Source: an uncultured Lachnospiraceae bacterium (lineage in GTDB: Bacteria > Bacillota > Clostridia > Lachnospirales > Lachnospiraceae). From it: a DNA stretch of 41,737 bases. Below are positions 32,155-41,341 of this stretch, one piece after another. Location: contig CATBDC010000036.1 in assembly GCA_949502235.1 (NCBI GenBank), positions 1-41,737 of the forward strand. Reading direction: 5' to 3'. The notes beneath the pieces are model-generated. The model ran no database searches. It was not told the DNA's origin and saw only the letters and a program-made list of their open reading frames with translations. Position 1 is the first letter of the stretch. Each line of letters opens with the position of its first letter. A program made the position numbers and the translations under genes.

Positions 32155-32188
32155 TAAACAAAATCTCCGGCACATCACATGCCGGAGA
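32155..32188 (-). terminator. Terminator of the ribosomal alpha operon after rplQ
   Basis: A perfect 9-bp stem (32164-32172 with 32180-32188), a 7-nt loop, then TTTTGTTT on the minus strand. It lies 14 nt after the rplQ stop and also close to the end of the convergent RibD_C gene. Confidence 0.85.
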
Positions 32189-32202
32189 CCCATTCAACTC
32201 TA

Positions 32203-32739
32203 TTAAACTAACTCAATCAGAACCTCCATCGCTGCATCACCCTTACGCTGTCCGATCTTGATAATCCTTGTATATCCGCCCTTACGGTTTTCATACTTTG
32301 GAGCAATCTCATCAAAAAGCTTTGCAACGAGGTCTACATTCTTTGTGTTTTTCTTTCTGCCTGCCTGTGCTGTCGGTACATCCTTTACCGGATACAGAAC
32401 CTTTAACATCTGGCGGCGTGCATGAAGCCGGCTTGGAAGATCCTTTTTAATCTTCTTCTCAACCTCATCATATACGGTAACCTTCTTGCCGTCTACGACT
32501 TCCTTCACTCTCTTGCCGTCCTTATCCTTACGCGCAACCTTTGCCTTTACCGTAACCTCCTCGAAGTTGTCCTTCTCCTTTACAGCCATAGCAATAAGGC
32601 TTTCTGCAATCTTACGGATCTCTTTCGCCTTTGCTTCTGTAGTCTTAATCTTGCCGTGAGTAATAAGCGCTGTTACCTGATTTCTCAATAATGCCTTTCT
32701 CTGGCTTGACGTTCTGCCAAGCTTTCTATACTTTGCCAT
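32203..32739 (-). CDS. rplQ: Ribosomal protein L17 with large internal insertion
   Basis: Encodes 178 residues against the usual 115-130. The conserved start KYRKLGRTSSQRKALLRN and conserved end LFDEIAPKYENRKGGYTRIIK, then IELV, are intact. Between them are about 48 extra residues, rich in Lys, Glu and Val (about 55-102), and a smaller insertion near 118-134. L17 binds 23S rRNA near the exit-tunnel rim. The insertion is in frame with normal ribosome binding site and stop, so the protein should be functional. It is last gene of the alpha operon, after rpoA. Confidence 0.95.
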   Translation of the reverse strand: MAKYRKLGRTSSQRKALLRNQVTALITHGKIKTTEAKAKEIRKIAESLIAMAVKEKDNFEEVTVKAKVARKDKDGKRVKEVVDGKKVTVYDEVEKKIKKDLPSRLHARRQMLKVLYPVKDVPTAQAGRKKNTKNVDLVAKLFDEIAPKYENRKGGYTRIIKIGQRKGDAAMEVLIELV

Positions 32740-32759
32740 TTTTCTAATCCTCCATCGTT

Positions 32760-32786
32760 GTTGCTGTTCACCTCATTCACAGCAAC
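32760..32786. repeat. Dispersed GTTCAC hairpin repeat between rplQ and rpoA
   Basis: GTTGCTGT (32760-32767) pairs with ACAGCAAC (32779-32786) around TCACCTCATTC. A second hairpin CTGCCG/CGGCAG follows within 32835-32862. Both lie in the 134-bp gap between rplQ and rpoA. Confidence 0.65.
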
Positions 32787-32873
32787 CCATAATTTACATC
32801 TGGTTACACTCTTCGGGCTTACTAGCCAAATGCCCTGCCGCACTCTTCGGCTTTACCGGCAGGATGAAATGCT

Positions 32874-33833
32874 CTATTCCTCTCCTTTGCTGAGACTAAG
32901 TCCCAGCTCATCGAGTTTAGCAAGTACTTCCTCCAGAGACTTGCGTCCAAGATTCCGTACCTTCATCATATCCTCCGGAGTTCTGTTTGTAAGCTCTTCT
33001 ACAGTATTAATGCCGGCTCTCTTAAGACAATTGTAGGAACGAACCGAAAGCTCTAATTCGTCAATACTCATCTCAAGAACCTTTTCCTTCTCATCATCCT
33101 CCTTCTCAATCATAACCTCTGCAGCCTGGGCCACCTCGGAAAGATCGATAAAGAGCTTCAAATGCTCGCTAAGTACCTTTGCAGCTAAGCTTACTGCCTC
33201 GTCCGGAAGTAATGTTCCGTTGGTATATACATCTAATGTTAATTTATCAAAATCTGTAATCTGACCAACACGCGTGTTCTCTACTGTAAGGTTCACACGC
33301 TCTACCGGAGTATAGATAGAATCAATCGGAATTACCGCAATGGGCAGCTCGTCATTCTTATTCTTTTCAGCGCTTATATAGCCTCTTCCCTTTGTAATGG
33401 TAAGCTCCATATACAGCTTGCTGTCTACTCCGCCGTTTAAAGTTGCAATCACAGTTTCAGGGTTCATGATCTCAATATCCTGATCAACCTGTATATCTGC
33501 TGCCGTAACAACACCCTCACCCTCGAACTCGATATATGCTGTCTTCGGTTCATCCGTCTCAGATGTATTCTTGATTGCCAGTGACTTAAGGTTCATGACA
33601 ATCTCTGTAACATCCTCCTTAACCCCGGGGATGGAGCTGAACTCATGCAGCACACCATCAATCTTCACCTGGCTGATAGCAGCGCCCGGAAGCGATGAAA
33701 GCATGATTCTCCGAAGAGAATTACCTAATGTTGTACCATACCCTCTTTCCAGAGGCTCCACAACAAATCTTCCATACTTTTTATCTTCTGAAATCTCTGT
33801 TATCTCAATATTGGGTTTATTAAAATCAAACAC
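32874..33833 (-). CDS. rpoA: RNA polymerase alpha subunit
   Basis: Encodes 319 residues, standard length. The N-terminal assembly domain ([22 protein letters not shown]) and C-terminal DNA-binding domain ([20 protein letters not shown], then [11 protein letters not shown]) are both complete. It dimerises to nucleate RNA polymerase and contacts UP elements and activators. The start codon is GTG at 33831-33833, 9 nt after AGGAGGT. It lies between rpsD and rplQ, the normal alpha-operon order. Confidence 0.98.
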   Translation of the reverse strand: MFDFNKPNIEITEISEDKKYGRFVVEPLERGYGTTLGNSLRRIMLSSLPGAAISQVKIDGVLHEFSSIPGVKEDVTEIVMNLKSLAIKNTSETDEPKTAYIEFEGEGVVTAADIQVDQDIEIMNPETVIATLNGGVDSKLYMELTITKGRGYISAEKNKNDELPIAVIPIDSIYTPVERVNLTVENTRVGQITDFDKLTLDVYTNGTLLPDEAVSLAAKVLSEHLKLFIDLSEVAQAAEVMIEKEDDEKEKVLEMSIDELELSVRSYNCLKRAGINTVEELTNRTPEDMMKVRNLGRKSLEEVLAKLDELGLSLSKGEE

Positions 33834-33864
33834 TAAAGTCCACCTCCTGTGGTGTTACGGATTA

Positions 33865-34458
33865 TTATTTAGAATACAACTCGACAATCAGCATCTCGTC
33901 TACCGGCACATCAATAGCAGTGCGGGCCGGAAGCTCTTTTACTGTTCCTTTCAGATTCTCAGCATCAGCCTCAAGCCACTCCGGAACCATACGTCCTCCG
34001 GTAACCTCGGTGATCTCCTTGTATCTTGGAGAGCTTTTGTGTTTTTCCTTAATCTCAACCGTATCTCCTGCCTTCACAAGATAAGACGGGATATTTACCT
34101 GCTTACCGTTTACAAGAACATGCTTGTGGTCTACGATCTGCCTTGCCTCGCGCCTTGTTCTTGCAAAGCCAAGACGGAATATAACATTATCCAGTCTTGT
34201 CTCTAAGAGTACCATCAGGTTCTCACCTGTCATACCCTTCATCTGCTTTGCCTTCTTATAATAATTTCTGAAAGGCTTCTCTAATACGCCGTAGATGAAT
34301 TTTGCTTTCTGCTTCTCACGTAACTGGAGGCCATACTCGCTCATCTTTCTGTTGGCTCTCTTTAACTGCCTGTTAGACTTTTTATCAATTCCTAAATATA
34401 CCGGATCCATTCCAAGGGAACGGCATCTTTTCAGAACCGGAACTCTATTTACTGCCAT
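33865..34458 (-). CDS. rpsD: Ribosomal protein S4
   Basis: Encodes 197 residues. It has the conserved RNA-binding S4 domain ([34 protein letters not shown], about 90-125) and the C-terminal [12 protein letters not shown]. The N-terminal region has no zinc-binding cysteine cluster, so it is the C-minus form. It is a primary 16S rRNA binder and in Firmicutes can repress its own transcript. It follows rpsK by 17 nt with the ribosome binding site GGAGG. Confidence 0.98.
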   Translation of the reverse strand: MAVNRVPVLKRCRSLGMDPVYLGIDKKSNRQLKRANRKMSEYGLQLREKQKAKFIYGVLEKPFRNYYKKAKQMKGMTGENLMVLLETRLDNVIFRLGFARTRREARQIVDHKHVLVNGKQVNIPSYLVKAGDTVEIKEKHKSSPRYKEITEVTGGRMVPEWLEADAENLKGTVKELPARTAIDVPVDEMLIVELYSK

Positions 34459-34475
34459 GATTCATTTCCTCCTAA

Positions 34476-34871
34476 TTAGACTCTTCTGCGCTTCGGTGGA
34501 CGGCATCCGTTGTGCGGCACCGGAGTAACATCCTTAATACTTGTCACATCAATTCCGCATGCCTGAAGGGCACGAATCGCTGCTTCTCTTCCTGAACCTG
34601 GTCCCTTAACCATAACATCTACCGTCTTTAAACCATGTATTAATGCTGCCTTTGCTGCAGTCTCTGCTGCCATCTGTGCTGCATAAGGGGTAGATTTCCT
34701 TGAACCTCTAAATCCCAGACCGCCTGCACTTGCCCATGAAAGAGCATTTCCCTGTGCATCTGTTAATGTAACGATTGTGTTATTAAAAGATGACTGGATG
34801 TGTGCTTGTCCGTGTTCAACGTTTTTCTTGACACGCTTTTTTGTCACTTTCTTTGTAACTTTCTTTGCCAT
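34476..34871 (-). CDS. rpsK: Ribosomal protein S11
   Basis: Encodes 131 residues. Conserved [18 protein letters not shown] and the C-terminal [18 protein letters not shown] identify S11, a component of the 30S platform near the mRNA exit. The N-terminus is Lys-rich, as is common in Firmicutes. It lies between rpsM and rpsD. Confidence 0.98.
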   Translation of the reverse strand: MAKKVTKKVTKKRVKKNVEHGQAHIQSSFNNTIVTLTDAQGNALSWASAGGLGFRGSRKSTPYAAQMAAETAAKAALIHGLKTVDVMVKGPGSGREAAIRALQACGIDVTSIKDVTPVPHNGCRPPKRRRV

Positions 34872-34903
34872 AATAAAACTAACCTACGCTTTCCTTTTTT
34901 ATT

Positions 34904-35272
34904 TTACTTCTTCTTATTAGCTACTGTTCTCTTCGGACCTTTTCTTGTTCTCGCATTGGTCTTTGTCTTCTGACCGCGAACCGGAAGTCCTTTTCTGTGA
35001 CGGATACCTCTGTAGCATCCGATCTCCTGTAATCTCTTGATGTTAAGGGCAATCTCTCTTCTAAGATCACCTTCTACCATCTGTGTCTCATCGATAACTG
35101 CACTGATCTTCTTTACATCCTCATCTGTAAGATCTCTGCAGCGGATATCCGGATTAACTCCTGCCTCTGCTAAAATACGGTTAGAGCTTGCCCTGCCGAT
35201 TCCATAGATATAAGTTAAGCCGATTTCTACACGTTTGTCTCTTGGTAAATCTACACCTGCAATACGAGCCAT
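34904..35272 (-). CDS. rpsM: Ribosomal protein S13
   Basis: Encodes 122 residues starting [18 protein letters not shown], with the conserved [20 protein letters not shown] and a basic tail. S13 sits in the 30S head and contacts the P-site tRNA and L5. The ATG at 35270-35272 has GGAGG with 8-nt spacing; an in-frame ATG 15 nt earlier lacks a suitable site. The gap to rpmJ upstream (244 nt) is unusually long and structured. Confidence 0.98.
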   Translation of the reverse strand: MARIAGVDLPRDKRVEIGLTYIYGIGRASSNRILAEAGVNPDIRCRDLTDEDVKKISAVIDETQMVEGDLRREIALNIKRLQEIGCYRGIRHRKGLPVRGQKTKTNARTRKGPKRTVANKKK

Positions 35273-35296
35273 GTGAATTTCCTCCATTTTCTTAAA

Positions 35297-35516
35297 TTAA
35301 TCATTGTCTTTAATAGGGGTTTTGCACTTTACACAAACCCAGACGTGTTCGGTAATCACGTCCTTTCCGGCCACCGGCTGTATCTCCGGTAATGACGGGC
35401 CGGCATTAGAAGCAATATACGAGGATTTCCACCGGCTACAGGTGTTCCTTGTATATTAAATAGTCTGCATGCCTTCGCATACAAAGCTATCAGCCGCCTG
35501 ATTCAATCTGCATAAG
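35297..35516 (-). other. Structured spacer between rpmJ and rpsM
   Basis: On either strand it can form three hairpins: ACGTG/CACGT (35343-35347 with 35357-35361); CCGGCC/GGCCGG (35367-35372 with 35398-35403) enclosing ACCGG/CCGGT (35373-35377 with 35386-35390); and an 11-bp stem with one G-U pair (35415-35425 with 35446-35456). On the minus strand a stop-free frame of 52 codons runs from 35455 to TAA 35297-35299 and ends in CVKCKTPIKDND, but it has no ATG. It may be a regulatory leader or a decayed gene; I cannot decide. Confidence 0.5.
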
Positions 35517-35630
35517 TTACCCTTGGCGCTGCTTATGCTTCGGATTTTCGCAGATAATGCGAACGCTTCCTTTTCTCTTAATTACTTTGCATTTTTCGCA
35601 AATTGGTTTTACTGATGATCTAACCTTCAT
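35517..35630 (-). CDS. rpmJ: Ribosomal protein L36
   Basis: Encodes 37 residues, [20 protein letters not shown] onward, with the zinc ligands Cys11, Cys14, Cys27 and His32 of the C-plus form. It is the small zinc-ribbon protein of the 50S subunit. The ATG at 35628-35630 follows AAAGGAGG; a longer frame upstream is leader sequence downstream of the promoter at 35758-35787. Confidence 0.97.
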   Translation of the reverse strand: MKVRSSVKPICEKCKVIKRKGSVRIICENPKHKQRQG

Positions 35631-35757
35631 GTGAGATCCTCCTTTCATCCATTGCTCTGCCTTTGTCTGCCATGCGCAAAATTCCGGTTTACCGCCTGCT
35701 TTTTTTGCCGCGGTCAGGCTGATAAATGCATAAAAATGCCCGGAAACACGCTTATAT

Positions 35758-35787
35758 ATTATAGCACTGTGCGTCAATGAAAGTCAA
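35758..35787 (-). promoter_or_regulatory. Strong internal promoter upstream of rpmJ
   Basis: TTGACT (35782-35787), 18 nt, TATAAT (35758-35763) on the minus strand. It would start a transcript for rpmJ-rpsM-rpsK-rpsD-rpoA-rplQ with a leader of about 120 nt, which contains short pairings (GCAT/ATGC, GCCTG/CAGGC). Confidence 0.8.
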
Positions 35788-35820
35788 CATGTTTTTTCTA
35801 TAATTTACTAATCTATTTGT

Positions 35821-35847
35821 GCTGCTGTTCACTCCGTTCACAGCAGC
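35821..35847. repeat. Dispersed GTTCAC hairpin repeat after infA
   Basis: GCTGCTGT (35821-35828) pairs perfectly with ACAGCAGC (35840-35847) around TCACTCCGTTC. It directly abuts the infA stop codon, and the loop equals that at 31251-31261. Confidence 0.75.
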
Positions 35848-36066
35848 CTATTTATCTCTCCAGATAATTCTTCCCTTTGAAAGGTCGTATGGGGATAATT
35901 CAAGTGTAACCTTATCTCCCGGCAATATTTTTATAAAGTTCATTCTAAGCTTCCCGCTGATATGCGCCAGTACCTGGTGGCCGTTTTCCAGCTCTACCTG
36001 AAACATTGCATTGGGTAATTTTTCTACTACTGTTCCTTCAATTTCAATCACGTCAGCTTTTGACAT
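35848..36066 (-). CDS. infA: Translation initiation factor IF-1
   Basis: Encodes 72 residues, the exact family length, with the S1/OB fold core [21 protein letters not shown], then [19 protein letters not shown]. It binds the 30S A site during initiation. The ribosome binding site is AGGAGG. It lies between the KOW-domain gene and rpmJ, as in Clostridia. Confidence 0.98.
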   Translation of the reverse strand: MSKADVIEIEGTVVEKLPNAMFQVELENGHQVLAHISGKLRMNFIKILPGDKVTLELSPYDLSKGRIIWRDK

Positions 36067-36078
36067 ATATGCTTCCTC

Positions 36079-36327
36079 CTATTTCTCTTCCTTGTTAAAG
36101 ATTTTAAGCAGCCGTTTGATTTTCACATCTGTGGTATCTGTCATGTCATATTCTCTTAAAATCAACTGTACATGTTTCTTTTTCTTCTTTTTCAATTTAT
36201 CAAGGGTTCTAATTCTGCCGTCTGCTAAATATATATATGCATCATCTGCATCTATTATAACATAAACCTTTCCCCGGTCGTGGCCTGCCATTGACCTTGC
36301 AAGCATTCCTGCTTTATATTTCTCCAT
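36079..36327 (-). CDS. KOW-domain RNA-binding protein (L14e-like)
   Basis: Encodes 82 residues. The N-terminal KOW motif (GMLARSMAGHDRGKVYVIID) is like that of ribosomal L14e and L19e/L6e type KOW proteins; the C-terminal part is basic with a run of lysines (KLKKKKKKH). It is probably a ribosome- or RNA-associated factor; its exact job is unsettled. The start ATG at 36325-36327 follows GAGGTG; an upstream in-frame ATG 9 nt earlier lies on that site. Its position between map and infA is characteristic of Clostridia. Confidence 0.85.
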   Translation of the reverse strand: MEKYKAGMLARSMAGHDRGKVYVIIDADDAYIYLADGRIRTLDKLKKKKKKHVQLILREYDMTDTTDVKIKRLLKIFNKEEK

Positions 36328-36341
36328 AAAAAGCACCTCAT

Positions 36342-37100
36342 TTACTTCTGGGAAGTCAGTGTAAGAAGCTTCGGCTCCCCATCTGTTATGAGCACCGTAT
36401 TTTCATAATGGGCGGATAAGGAGCGATCCCTTGTGACTACCGTCCAGTCATCACTAAGCCACTCTACCTCAAAGCCTCCCATATTAATCATGGGCTCAAT
36501 AGCAAGTGTCATCCCGGCCTTAAGCTTCACGCCTCTTCGCTTCACCTCATAATTAGGAATCTCGGGAGCCTCATGAAGGTTCGTTCCTATTCCGTGTCCG
36601 CACAAATCACGAACCACCCCGTACCCGTACTTCTTCGCATATCTGTCCACAGCACGGGAAATGTCAAATAGATGATTGCCCTCTTTCGCATATTTTATAC
36701 CTTCAAAAAAACATTCTCTCGTTACCCGGATAAGTGTTTCTGCCTCCTCGCTTATCTTACCGATACCATGGGTTCTTGCAGCGTCAGAATGATATCCCTT
36801 ATAAATGACTCCCGCGTCAAGGCTAACAATATCGCCCTCCTTAAGGATTCGTGACTTACTCGGAATACCGTGGACAACCTCTTCATTTACAGACACACAG
36901 ATAGATGCCGGATACCCGTTATAATCAAGGAAGGAGGGTGTGCATCCATAGCTTCTTATAATTTCTTCTCCCATGCGGTCTATATCCAGTGTGCTCATAC
37001 CCGGGCGAAGCGCCCCGGAAAGCTCGTTGTGAACAATCTCAAGGATCCGCCCGGCCTCTGTCATTAATTCTATTTCTCTTTCTGACTTTATTGTAATCGG
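36342..37100 (-). CDS. map: Methionine aminopeptidase type I
   Basis: Encodes 252 residues. Metal ligands of the pita-bread fold are seen: Asp in SLDAGVIYKGYHSDAART (two aspartates), His in CGHGIGTNLHEAPEIPN, and the two glutamates in LAIEPMINMG and near the end (YENTVLIT). It removes the initiator methionine from nascent proteins. The start is ATG 37098-37100, with GGGAGAG overlapping the adk stop codon, so the pair is coupled. Confidence 0.97.
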   Translation of the reverse strand, partial: PITIKSEREIELMTEAGRILEIVHNELSGALRPGMSTLDIDRMGEEIIRSYGCTPSFLDYNGYPASICVSVNEEVVHGIPSKSRILKEGDIVSLDAGVIYKGYHSDAARTHGIGKISEEAETLIRVTRECFFEGIKYAKEGNHLFDISRAVDRYAKKYGYGVVRDLCGHGIGTNLHEAPEIPNYEVKRRGVKLKAGMTLAIEPMINMGGFEVEWLSDDWTVVTRDRSLSAHYENTVLITDGEPKLLTLTSQK

Positions 37101-37107
37101 CATACCG

Positions 37108-37752
37108 CTACTCTCCCAGGATTCCTGTGATTTCACGGAACACATCCTCAATGTCCTTTGTCCCGTCCACCTCTTTTAAAATGCCTGCCTGTGCGTAATA
37201 GTCAATGAGAGGCTGTGTCTGCTCATGATACACATTCAGACGCTTTGTCACTGTCTCCGGCTTGTCGTCATCCCTTAAAATAAGCCCGCCGCCGCAAGTA
37301 TCACAGATCCCCTCTTCTTTTGTGGGTGCGTACACAAGATGATATGTAGCGCCGCATCCTACGCAGGCGCGGCGTCCGCCCATACGCGTCACGATATTCT
37401 CGTCCGGAACCTCTACATTAACCGCGTAGTCAACCTTCTGCCCAAGACTTTTAAGCGCCTTGTCAAGAGCCTCTGCCTGGGGAATCGTTCTCGGAAACCC
37501 GTCAAGGACACAGCCATTTTTACAGTCCTCCTGATTTAAACGATCCACAACAAGGTCTACAACAAGCTCATCCGGTACAAGCAGGCCCTGATCCATATAG
37601 GTCTTTGCCTTTTTCCCGAGCTCCGTGCCGTTTTTGATATTCGCCCTGAAAATATCGCCTGTAGAAATATGGGGAATCTGATATTTAGCAGCAATTTTTT
37701 TTGCCTGAGTACCTTTTCCTGCGCCCGGCGCGCCTAACATAATAACTTTCAT
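37108..37752 (-). CDS. adk: Adenylate kinase
   Basis: Encodes 214 residues. It has the P-loop [10 protein letters not shown] (7-16), the DGFPRT motif, and a LID domain with four cysteines ([12 protein letters not shown] ... CDTCGG), the zinc-binding long form of Gram-positives. It catalyses ATP + AMP to 2 ADP. It lies between secY and map as usual for the spc operon. Confidence 0.98.
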   Translation of the reverse strand: MKVIMLGAPGAGKGTQAKKIAAKYQIPHISTGDIFRANIKNGTELGKKAKTYMDQGLLVPDELVVDLVVDRLNQEDCKNGCVLDGFPRTIPQAEALDKALKSLGQKVDYAVNVEVPDENIVTRMGGRRACVGCGATYHLVYAPTKEEGICDTCGGGLILRDDDKPETVTKRLNVYHEQTQPLIDYYAQAGILKEVDGTKDIEDVFREITGILGE

Positions 37753-37821
37753 ACTCTTCCTTCTCCTTTATAGCATTTTAACCCGCGAAAAACTTTCCGC
37801 GAGTCAAAATGATCATTCTGC

Positions 37822-39138
37822 TTAACTATTTAAAAATCCCTTGTAGTTACGTACAAGCATCTGAGATTCTATCTGCTTTAAGGTCTCCAGTATTACGCTG
37901 ACAATAATAATGAGTGATGTACCGCCGAAGGATACACGTGCACCCAGCCAGCCGTTAAATACAATCGGAACAAGCTGTATTAACACAAGCCCGCATGCAC
38001 CGATAAAGATAATATACTGTAATATTTTATTCAGATACTCAACTGTCGGCCTTCCTGGTCTGATTCCCGGAATAAAACCGCCGTTTTTCTTCATATTGTT
38101 CGCAATCTCCAACGGGTTAAATGTAATTGACGTATAAAAGTAAGCAAAAAATACAGTTAAGACAATATATACGACAAGTCCCCACGAATATTTGATGTTC
38201 TGTGGATTACACCAGTTTCCCTGGTTCATGCCCCTTAAGATTTCACTTCCGATTCCTGTTCCGTTTCCTTTGCCTAAGAAGGTGGCAATAACAATCGGGA
38301 ACTGCATCAGCGAAGAAGCAAAAATAATCGGAATAACTCCGGCAGTATTAACCTTAAGCGGAATATGCGTGGACTGTCCGCCATAGGTTTTTCTTCCCAC
38401 TACCTTCTGTGAATACTGTACTGCAATCCGCCTTTCGCCGTCCTGAAGAATCACAACAAAGACAACAAGCGCTATAATAATTGCAAGAATAATAATGACT
38501 GCCAGTCCTCCGGAAGCAATATTTTTTCCCTTTACAAACTGCTCAAAAAGGGTTGCCATGTCAGCCGGTATACGTGAAACAATATTGATTACCAGCACGA
38601 TAGAAATACCGTTGCCCACGCCTTTTTCCGTAATTCTTTCACCAATCCACATCAAGAATGCGCTCCCGGCTGTTAATGTAAGAACAACAATTGCGGCATT
38701 TACGAAATTATATTCCGTCAGCAGGCCCTGGCGTCCAAAGCCTACCGCCATTGCAGTAGATTCGATAAGAGCAAGTCCTACTGTAAGATATCTTGTAATT
38801 GCGACAATTTTCTTTCTGCCGTCCTCTCCTTCCTTCTGCATCTCCTCAAGCTTTGGAATTGCAATAGTAAGAAGCTGCATGATAATGGAAGATGTGATAT
38901 ACGGCGTAATACTCAGAGCGAAAACGGACATCTGTTCAAATGAGCCTCCGGTGAAAGCGTTAAAAAGGTTAAACGCTTCCCCGGAATTCTGCGCAAAAAA
39001 CTCCTTGATATAGCTTGAATTTACTCCCGGTGTAGGAAGCTGTGAGCCAAGCCGTATCACGATTAACATCAAAAACGTATATCCGATTTTCTTCCGAATA
39101 TCCTTAATCTGAAATGCCCTTCGGAATGTTTCTAACAT
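37822..39138 (-). CDS. secY: Protein translocase subunit SecY
   Basis: Encodes 438 residues with ten transmembrane segments. The start METFRRAFQIKDIRKKIGYTF-like region, the plug LPTPGVNSSYI, and PGIRPGRPT in the C-terminal half identify SecY, the channel of the Sec translocon. Its ATG shares one base with the rplO stop codon (TAATG), giving coupled translation. A 70-nt gap follows to adk. Confidence 0.98.
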   Translation of the reverse strand: MLETFRRAFQIKDIRKKIGYTFLMLIVIRLGSQLPTPGVNSSYIKEFFAQNSGEAFNLFNAFTGGSFEQMSVFALSITPYITSSIIMQLLTIAIPKLEEMQKEGEDGRKKIVAITRYLTVGLALIESTAMAVGFGRQGLLTEYNFVNAAIVVLTLTAGSAFLMWIGERITEKGVGNGISIVLVINIVSRIPADMATLFEQFVKGKNIASGGLAVIIILAIIIALVVFVVILQDGERRIAVQYSQKVVGRKTYGGQSTHIPLKVNTAGVIPIIFASSLMQFPIVIATFLGKGNGTGIGSEILRGMNQGNWCNPQNIKYSWGLVVYIVLTVFFAYFYTSITFNPLEIANNMKKNGGFIPGIRPGRPTVEYLNKILQYIIFIGACGLVLIQLVPIVFNGWLGARVSFGGTSLIIIVSVILETLKQIESQMLVRNYKGFLNS

Positions 39139-39578
39139 TAAATCACCTCTGTTTTTCCGCCTAATGCCTCAATCTTAGCTACGGCTCCTGCACTGAATGC
39201 ATTTGCCTGAACAGTAAGCTTCTTTGTAAGCTCTCCGTTTCCAAGAATCTTAACACCATCTCTTGCTTCCTTGATAATTCCCTGTTCCAGCAGTGTTTCA
39301 ACTGAAACAACTGCATCATTATCAAATACTTCAAGAGCGCTCACGTTAATACCAACAATATTTTTAGAGTTTCTGTTTGTGAAACCTCTCTTCGGTATTC
39401 TTCTATATAATGGCATCTGACCGCCCTCAAAGCCCGGTCTTGCAGCTCCTGAACGAGCCTTCTGGCCTTTATGTCCCTTGCCGGCTGTCTTGCCATTTCC
39501 AGAACCGTGTCCACGTCCTCTTCTGAAATTATCATTCTGCTTTGCACCATCAGCAGGTCTTAAGTTTGATAAATCCAT
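39138..39578 (-). CDS. rplO: Ribosomal protein L15
   Basis: Encodes 146 residues. The N-terminal glycine/arginine-rich extension ([20 protein letters not shown]) and [18 protein letters not shown] identify L15, a late 50S assembly protein. The ribosome binding site is AAGGAGG. It lies between rpmD and secY. Confidence 0.98.
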   Translation of the reverse strand: MDLSNLRPADGAKQNDNFRRGRGHGSGNGKTAGKGHKGQKARSGAARPGFEGGQMPLYRRIPKRGFTNRNSKNIVGINVSALEVFDNDAVVSVETLLEQGIIKEARDGVKILGNGELTKKLTVQANAFSAGAVAKIEALGGKTEVI

Positions 39579-39608
39579 TGTGACACCTCCTTATCTGAAT
39601 TCTAATTC

Positions 39609-39788
39609 TTATGCTTCTTCTACCTTCAACAGATATTCCACCTGTTTAATCATACCTCTTGTTGCTGCATTATCCGGAAGTTCAACCGTCTTGTTAAGCT
39701 TCCTTAAGCCTAAAGCTTCCACAGTTCTCTTATGCTTCGGTACAGCACCAATGGGAGATTTTACTAATGTGACCTTTAAGTTTGCCAT
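39609..39788 (-). CDS. rpmD: Ribosomal protein L30
   Basis: Encodes 59 residues: start MANLKVTLVKSPIGAVPKHK, conserved TVEALGLRKLNKTVELPDN, end VEEA. It is too short to be caught by many ORF callers. The AGGAGG site is 9 nt upstream of the ATG. It lies between rpsE and rplO in the canonical spc order. Confidence 0.97.
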   Translation of the reverse strand: MANLKVTLVKSPIGAVPKHKRTVEALGLRKLNKTVELPDNAATRGMIKQVEYLLKVEEA

Positions 39789-39832
39789 CTGTTTTTACCT
39801 CCTGCTTAACAGAGACTTTATGCTCTGTCTTA

Positions 39833-40342
39833 TTAGCCTACGATTTCCTCAATTGATTTGCCGCGAAGCTTAGCCACAGCCTCCGGGGTCTTAATCTGAC
39901 GTAATCCATCGATAGTCGCAAGAACAACGTTCTGCTTATTGTTGGAACCAAGAGACTTTGTACGAATATTCTTAATTCCTGCCATCTCGATTACGGCACG
40001 AGCCGGACCTCCGGCAATAACTCCGGTACCTTCCGGAGCTTTTTTAAGAAGCACGGAAGCTCCTCCGAATTTACCGATAAAATCATGCGTAATACTTTCA
40101 TGTTCATCTAATGCTACATTGATGAGATTTTTAGCAGCATCCTCTTTTCCTTTGCGGATTGCCTCCGGAATTTCAGTAGCCTTTCCTAAGCCTGCACCAA
40201 CATGGCCGTTTCCGTCTCCAACAACTACTAAAGCTGTGAATCTCATGTTACGGCCACCCTTAACAACTTTTGTTACACGCTTAATTGACACTACTTTTTC
40301 ATTTAATTCTAACTGACTAGCATCAATACGTTCCTGTCTCAT
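39833..40342 (-). CDS. rpsE: Ribosomal protein S5
   Basis: Encodes 169 residues. The double-stranded RNA-binding N-domain ([21 protein letters not shown]) and the C-domain [19 protein letters not shown] are conserved. S5 helps maintain decoding accuracy; the spectinomycin-related loop VTKVVKGGR is wild-type in appearance. The ribosome binding site is AGGAGG. Confidence 0.98.
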   Translation of the reverse strand: MRQERIDASQLELNEKVVSIKRVTKVVKGGRNMRFTALVVVGDGNGHVGAGLGKATEIPEAIRKGKEDAAKNLINVALDEHESITHDFIGKFGGASVLLKKAPEGTGVIAGGPARAVIEMAGIKNIRTKSLGSNNKQNVVLATIDGLRQIKTPEAVAKLRGKSIEEIVG

Positions 40343-40356
40343 GTGTGATCCTCCTC

Positions 40357-40725
40357 CTAGAAATTCAGCCCAGCTTCTCTAGCTGCGTCTGCTAATGCCT
40401 GAATCTTACCCTGATATATGAAGCCGCCTCTGTCAAAGACAACATCCTTAATGCCTTTTTCAATTGCCTTTTCTGCAATCACCTTTCCTAAATACGCCGC
40501 TGCCTCAACATTGTTCGTCTTCTCTAAGTTTGCTTTCACATCCTTCTGAAGAGTGGAAGCGGAAACCAGTGTATTCTGGGCTGTATCATCAATGATCTGA
40601 GCATACATGTGATTGTTGCTTCTAAACACTGCCAGGCGCGGACACTCGGGAGTACCGCTCAAACGGTTACGTAATTTTTTGTGCTTATTAACACGAACAA
40701 CACTTCTTGATTTTTTGCTAACCAT
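40357..40725 (-). CDS. rplR: Ribosomal protein L18
   Basis: Encodes 122 residues. [30 protein letters not shown] and the C-terminal [28 protein letters not shown] are diagnostic. It binds 5S rRNA. It sits between rplF and rpsE with 14- to 17-nt gaps. Confidence 0.98.
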   Translation of the reverse strand: MVSKKSRSVVRVNKHKKLRNRLSGTPECPRLAVFRSNNHMYAQIIDDTAQNTLVSASTLQKDVKANLEKTNNVEAAAYLGKVIAEKAIEKGIKDVVFDRGGFIYQGKIQALADAAREAGLNF

Positions 40726-40742
40726 TTTTACACTCTCCTTTC

Positions 40743-41285
40743 TTATTTCTTACCAGTCTTGCCGACTTTACGTCGGATTACTTCATCAGCATACTTAATA
40801 CCCTTGCCCTTATATGGCTCCGGTCTTCTCTTGTCTCTGATTTCAGCAGCGTACTGGCCTACTTTTTCTTTATCAATACCTTTAACAATAATCTTGTTCT
40901 GTCCTTCCACAACAGCCTCCAGCCCCTCTGGATCAATCATCTCAACCGGATGAGAATATCCAAGGTTCAGTGTCAGCTTGTTCCCGGATTTTGACGCCCT
41001 GTATCCAACGCCGTTTACTTCAAGAACCTTCTCGTATCCGGCAGATACACCGTGAACCATATTGTTAATAAGAGTTCTTGTAAGACCGTGTAAGGATTTC
41101 ATCCTCTTTAAGTCATTCGGCCTTGTAACAATAACCTCTGCACCCTCTACTTTAATTTCCATCTCTGCAGGAAGCTCTCTTTCAAGAGTTCCCTTTGGAC
41201 CTTTTACAGTCACCTTATTATTCTCTGCAACCTCGACAGTCACACCTGCCGGAATCGCGACTGGCAGTCTTCCTATACGTGACAT
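40743..41285 (-). CDS. rplF: Ribosomal protein L6
   Basis: Encodes 180 residues starting [15 protein letters not shown], with the C-terminal [21 protein letters not shown] signature. It lies near the factor-binding site of the 50S subunit. The ATG at 41283-41285 has AAGGAGG at 8-nt spacing; a TTG two codons earlier is too close to that site. Confidence 0.98.
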   Translation of the reverse strand: MSRIGRLPVAIPAGVTVEVAENNKVTVKGPKGTLERELPAEMEIKVEGAEVIVTRPNDLKRMKSLHGLTRTLINNMVHGVSAGYEKVLEVNGVGYRASKSGNKLTLNLGYSHPVEMIDPEGLEAVVEGQNKIIVKGIDKEKVGQYAAEIRDKRRPEPYKGKGIKYADEVIRRKVGKTGKK

Positions 41286-41341
41286 TGCCAAATCCTCCTT
41301 AACTTAAATTTTCGGAATGAACATGTTCATTCTGTTTTCAG

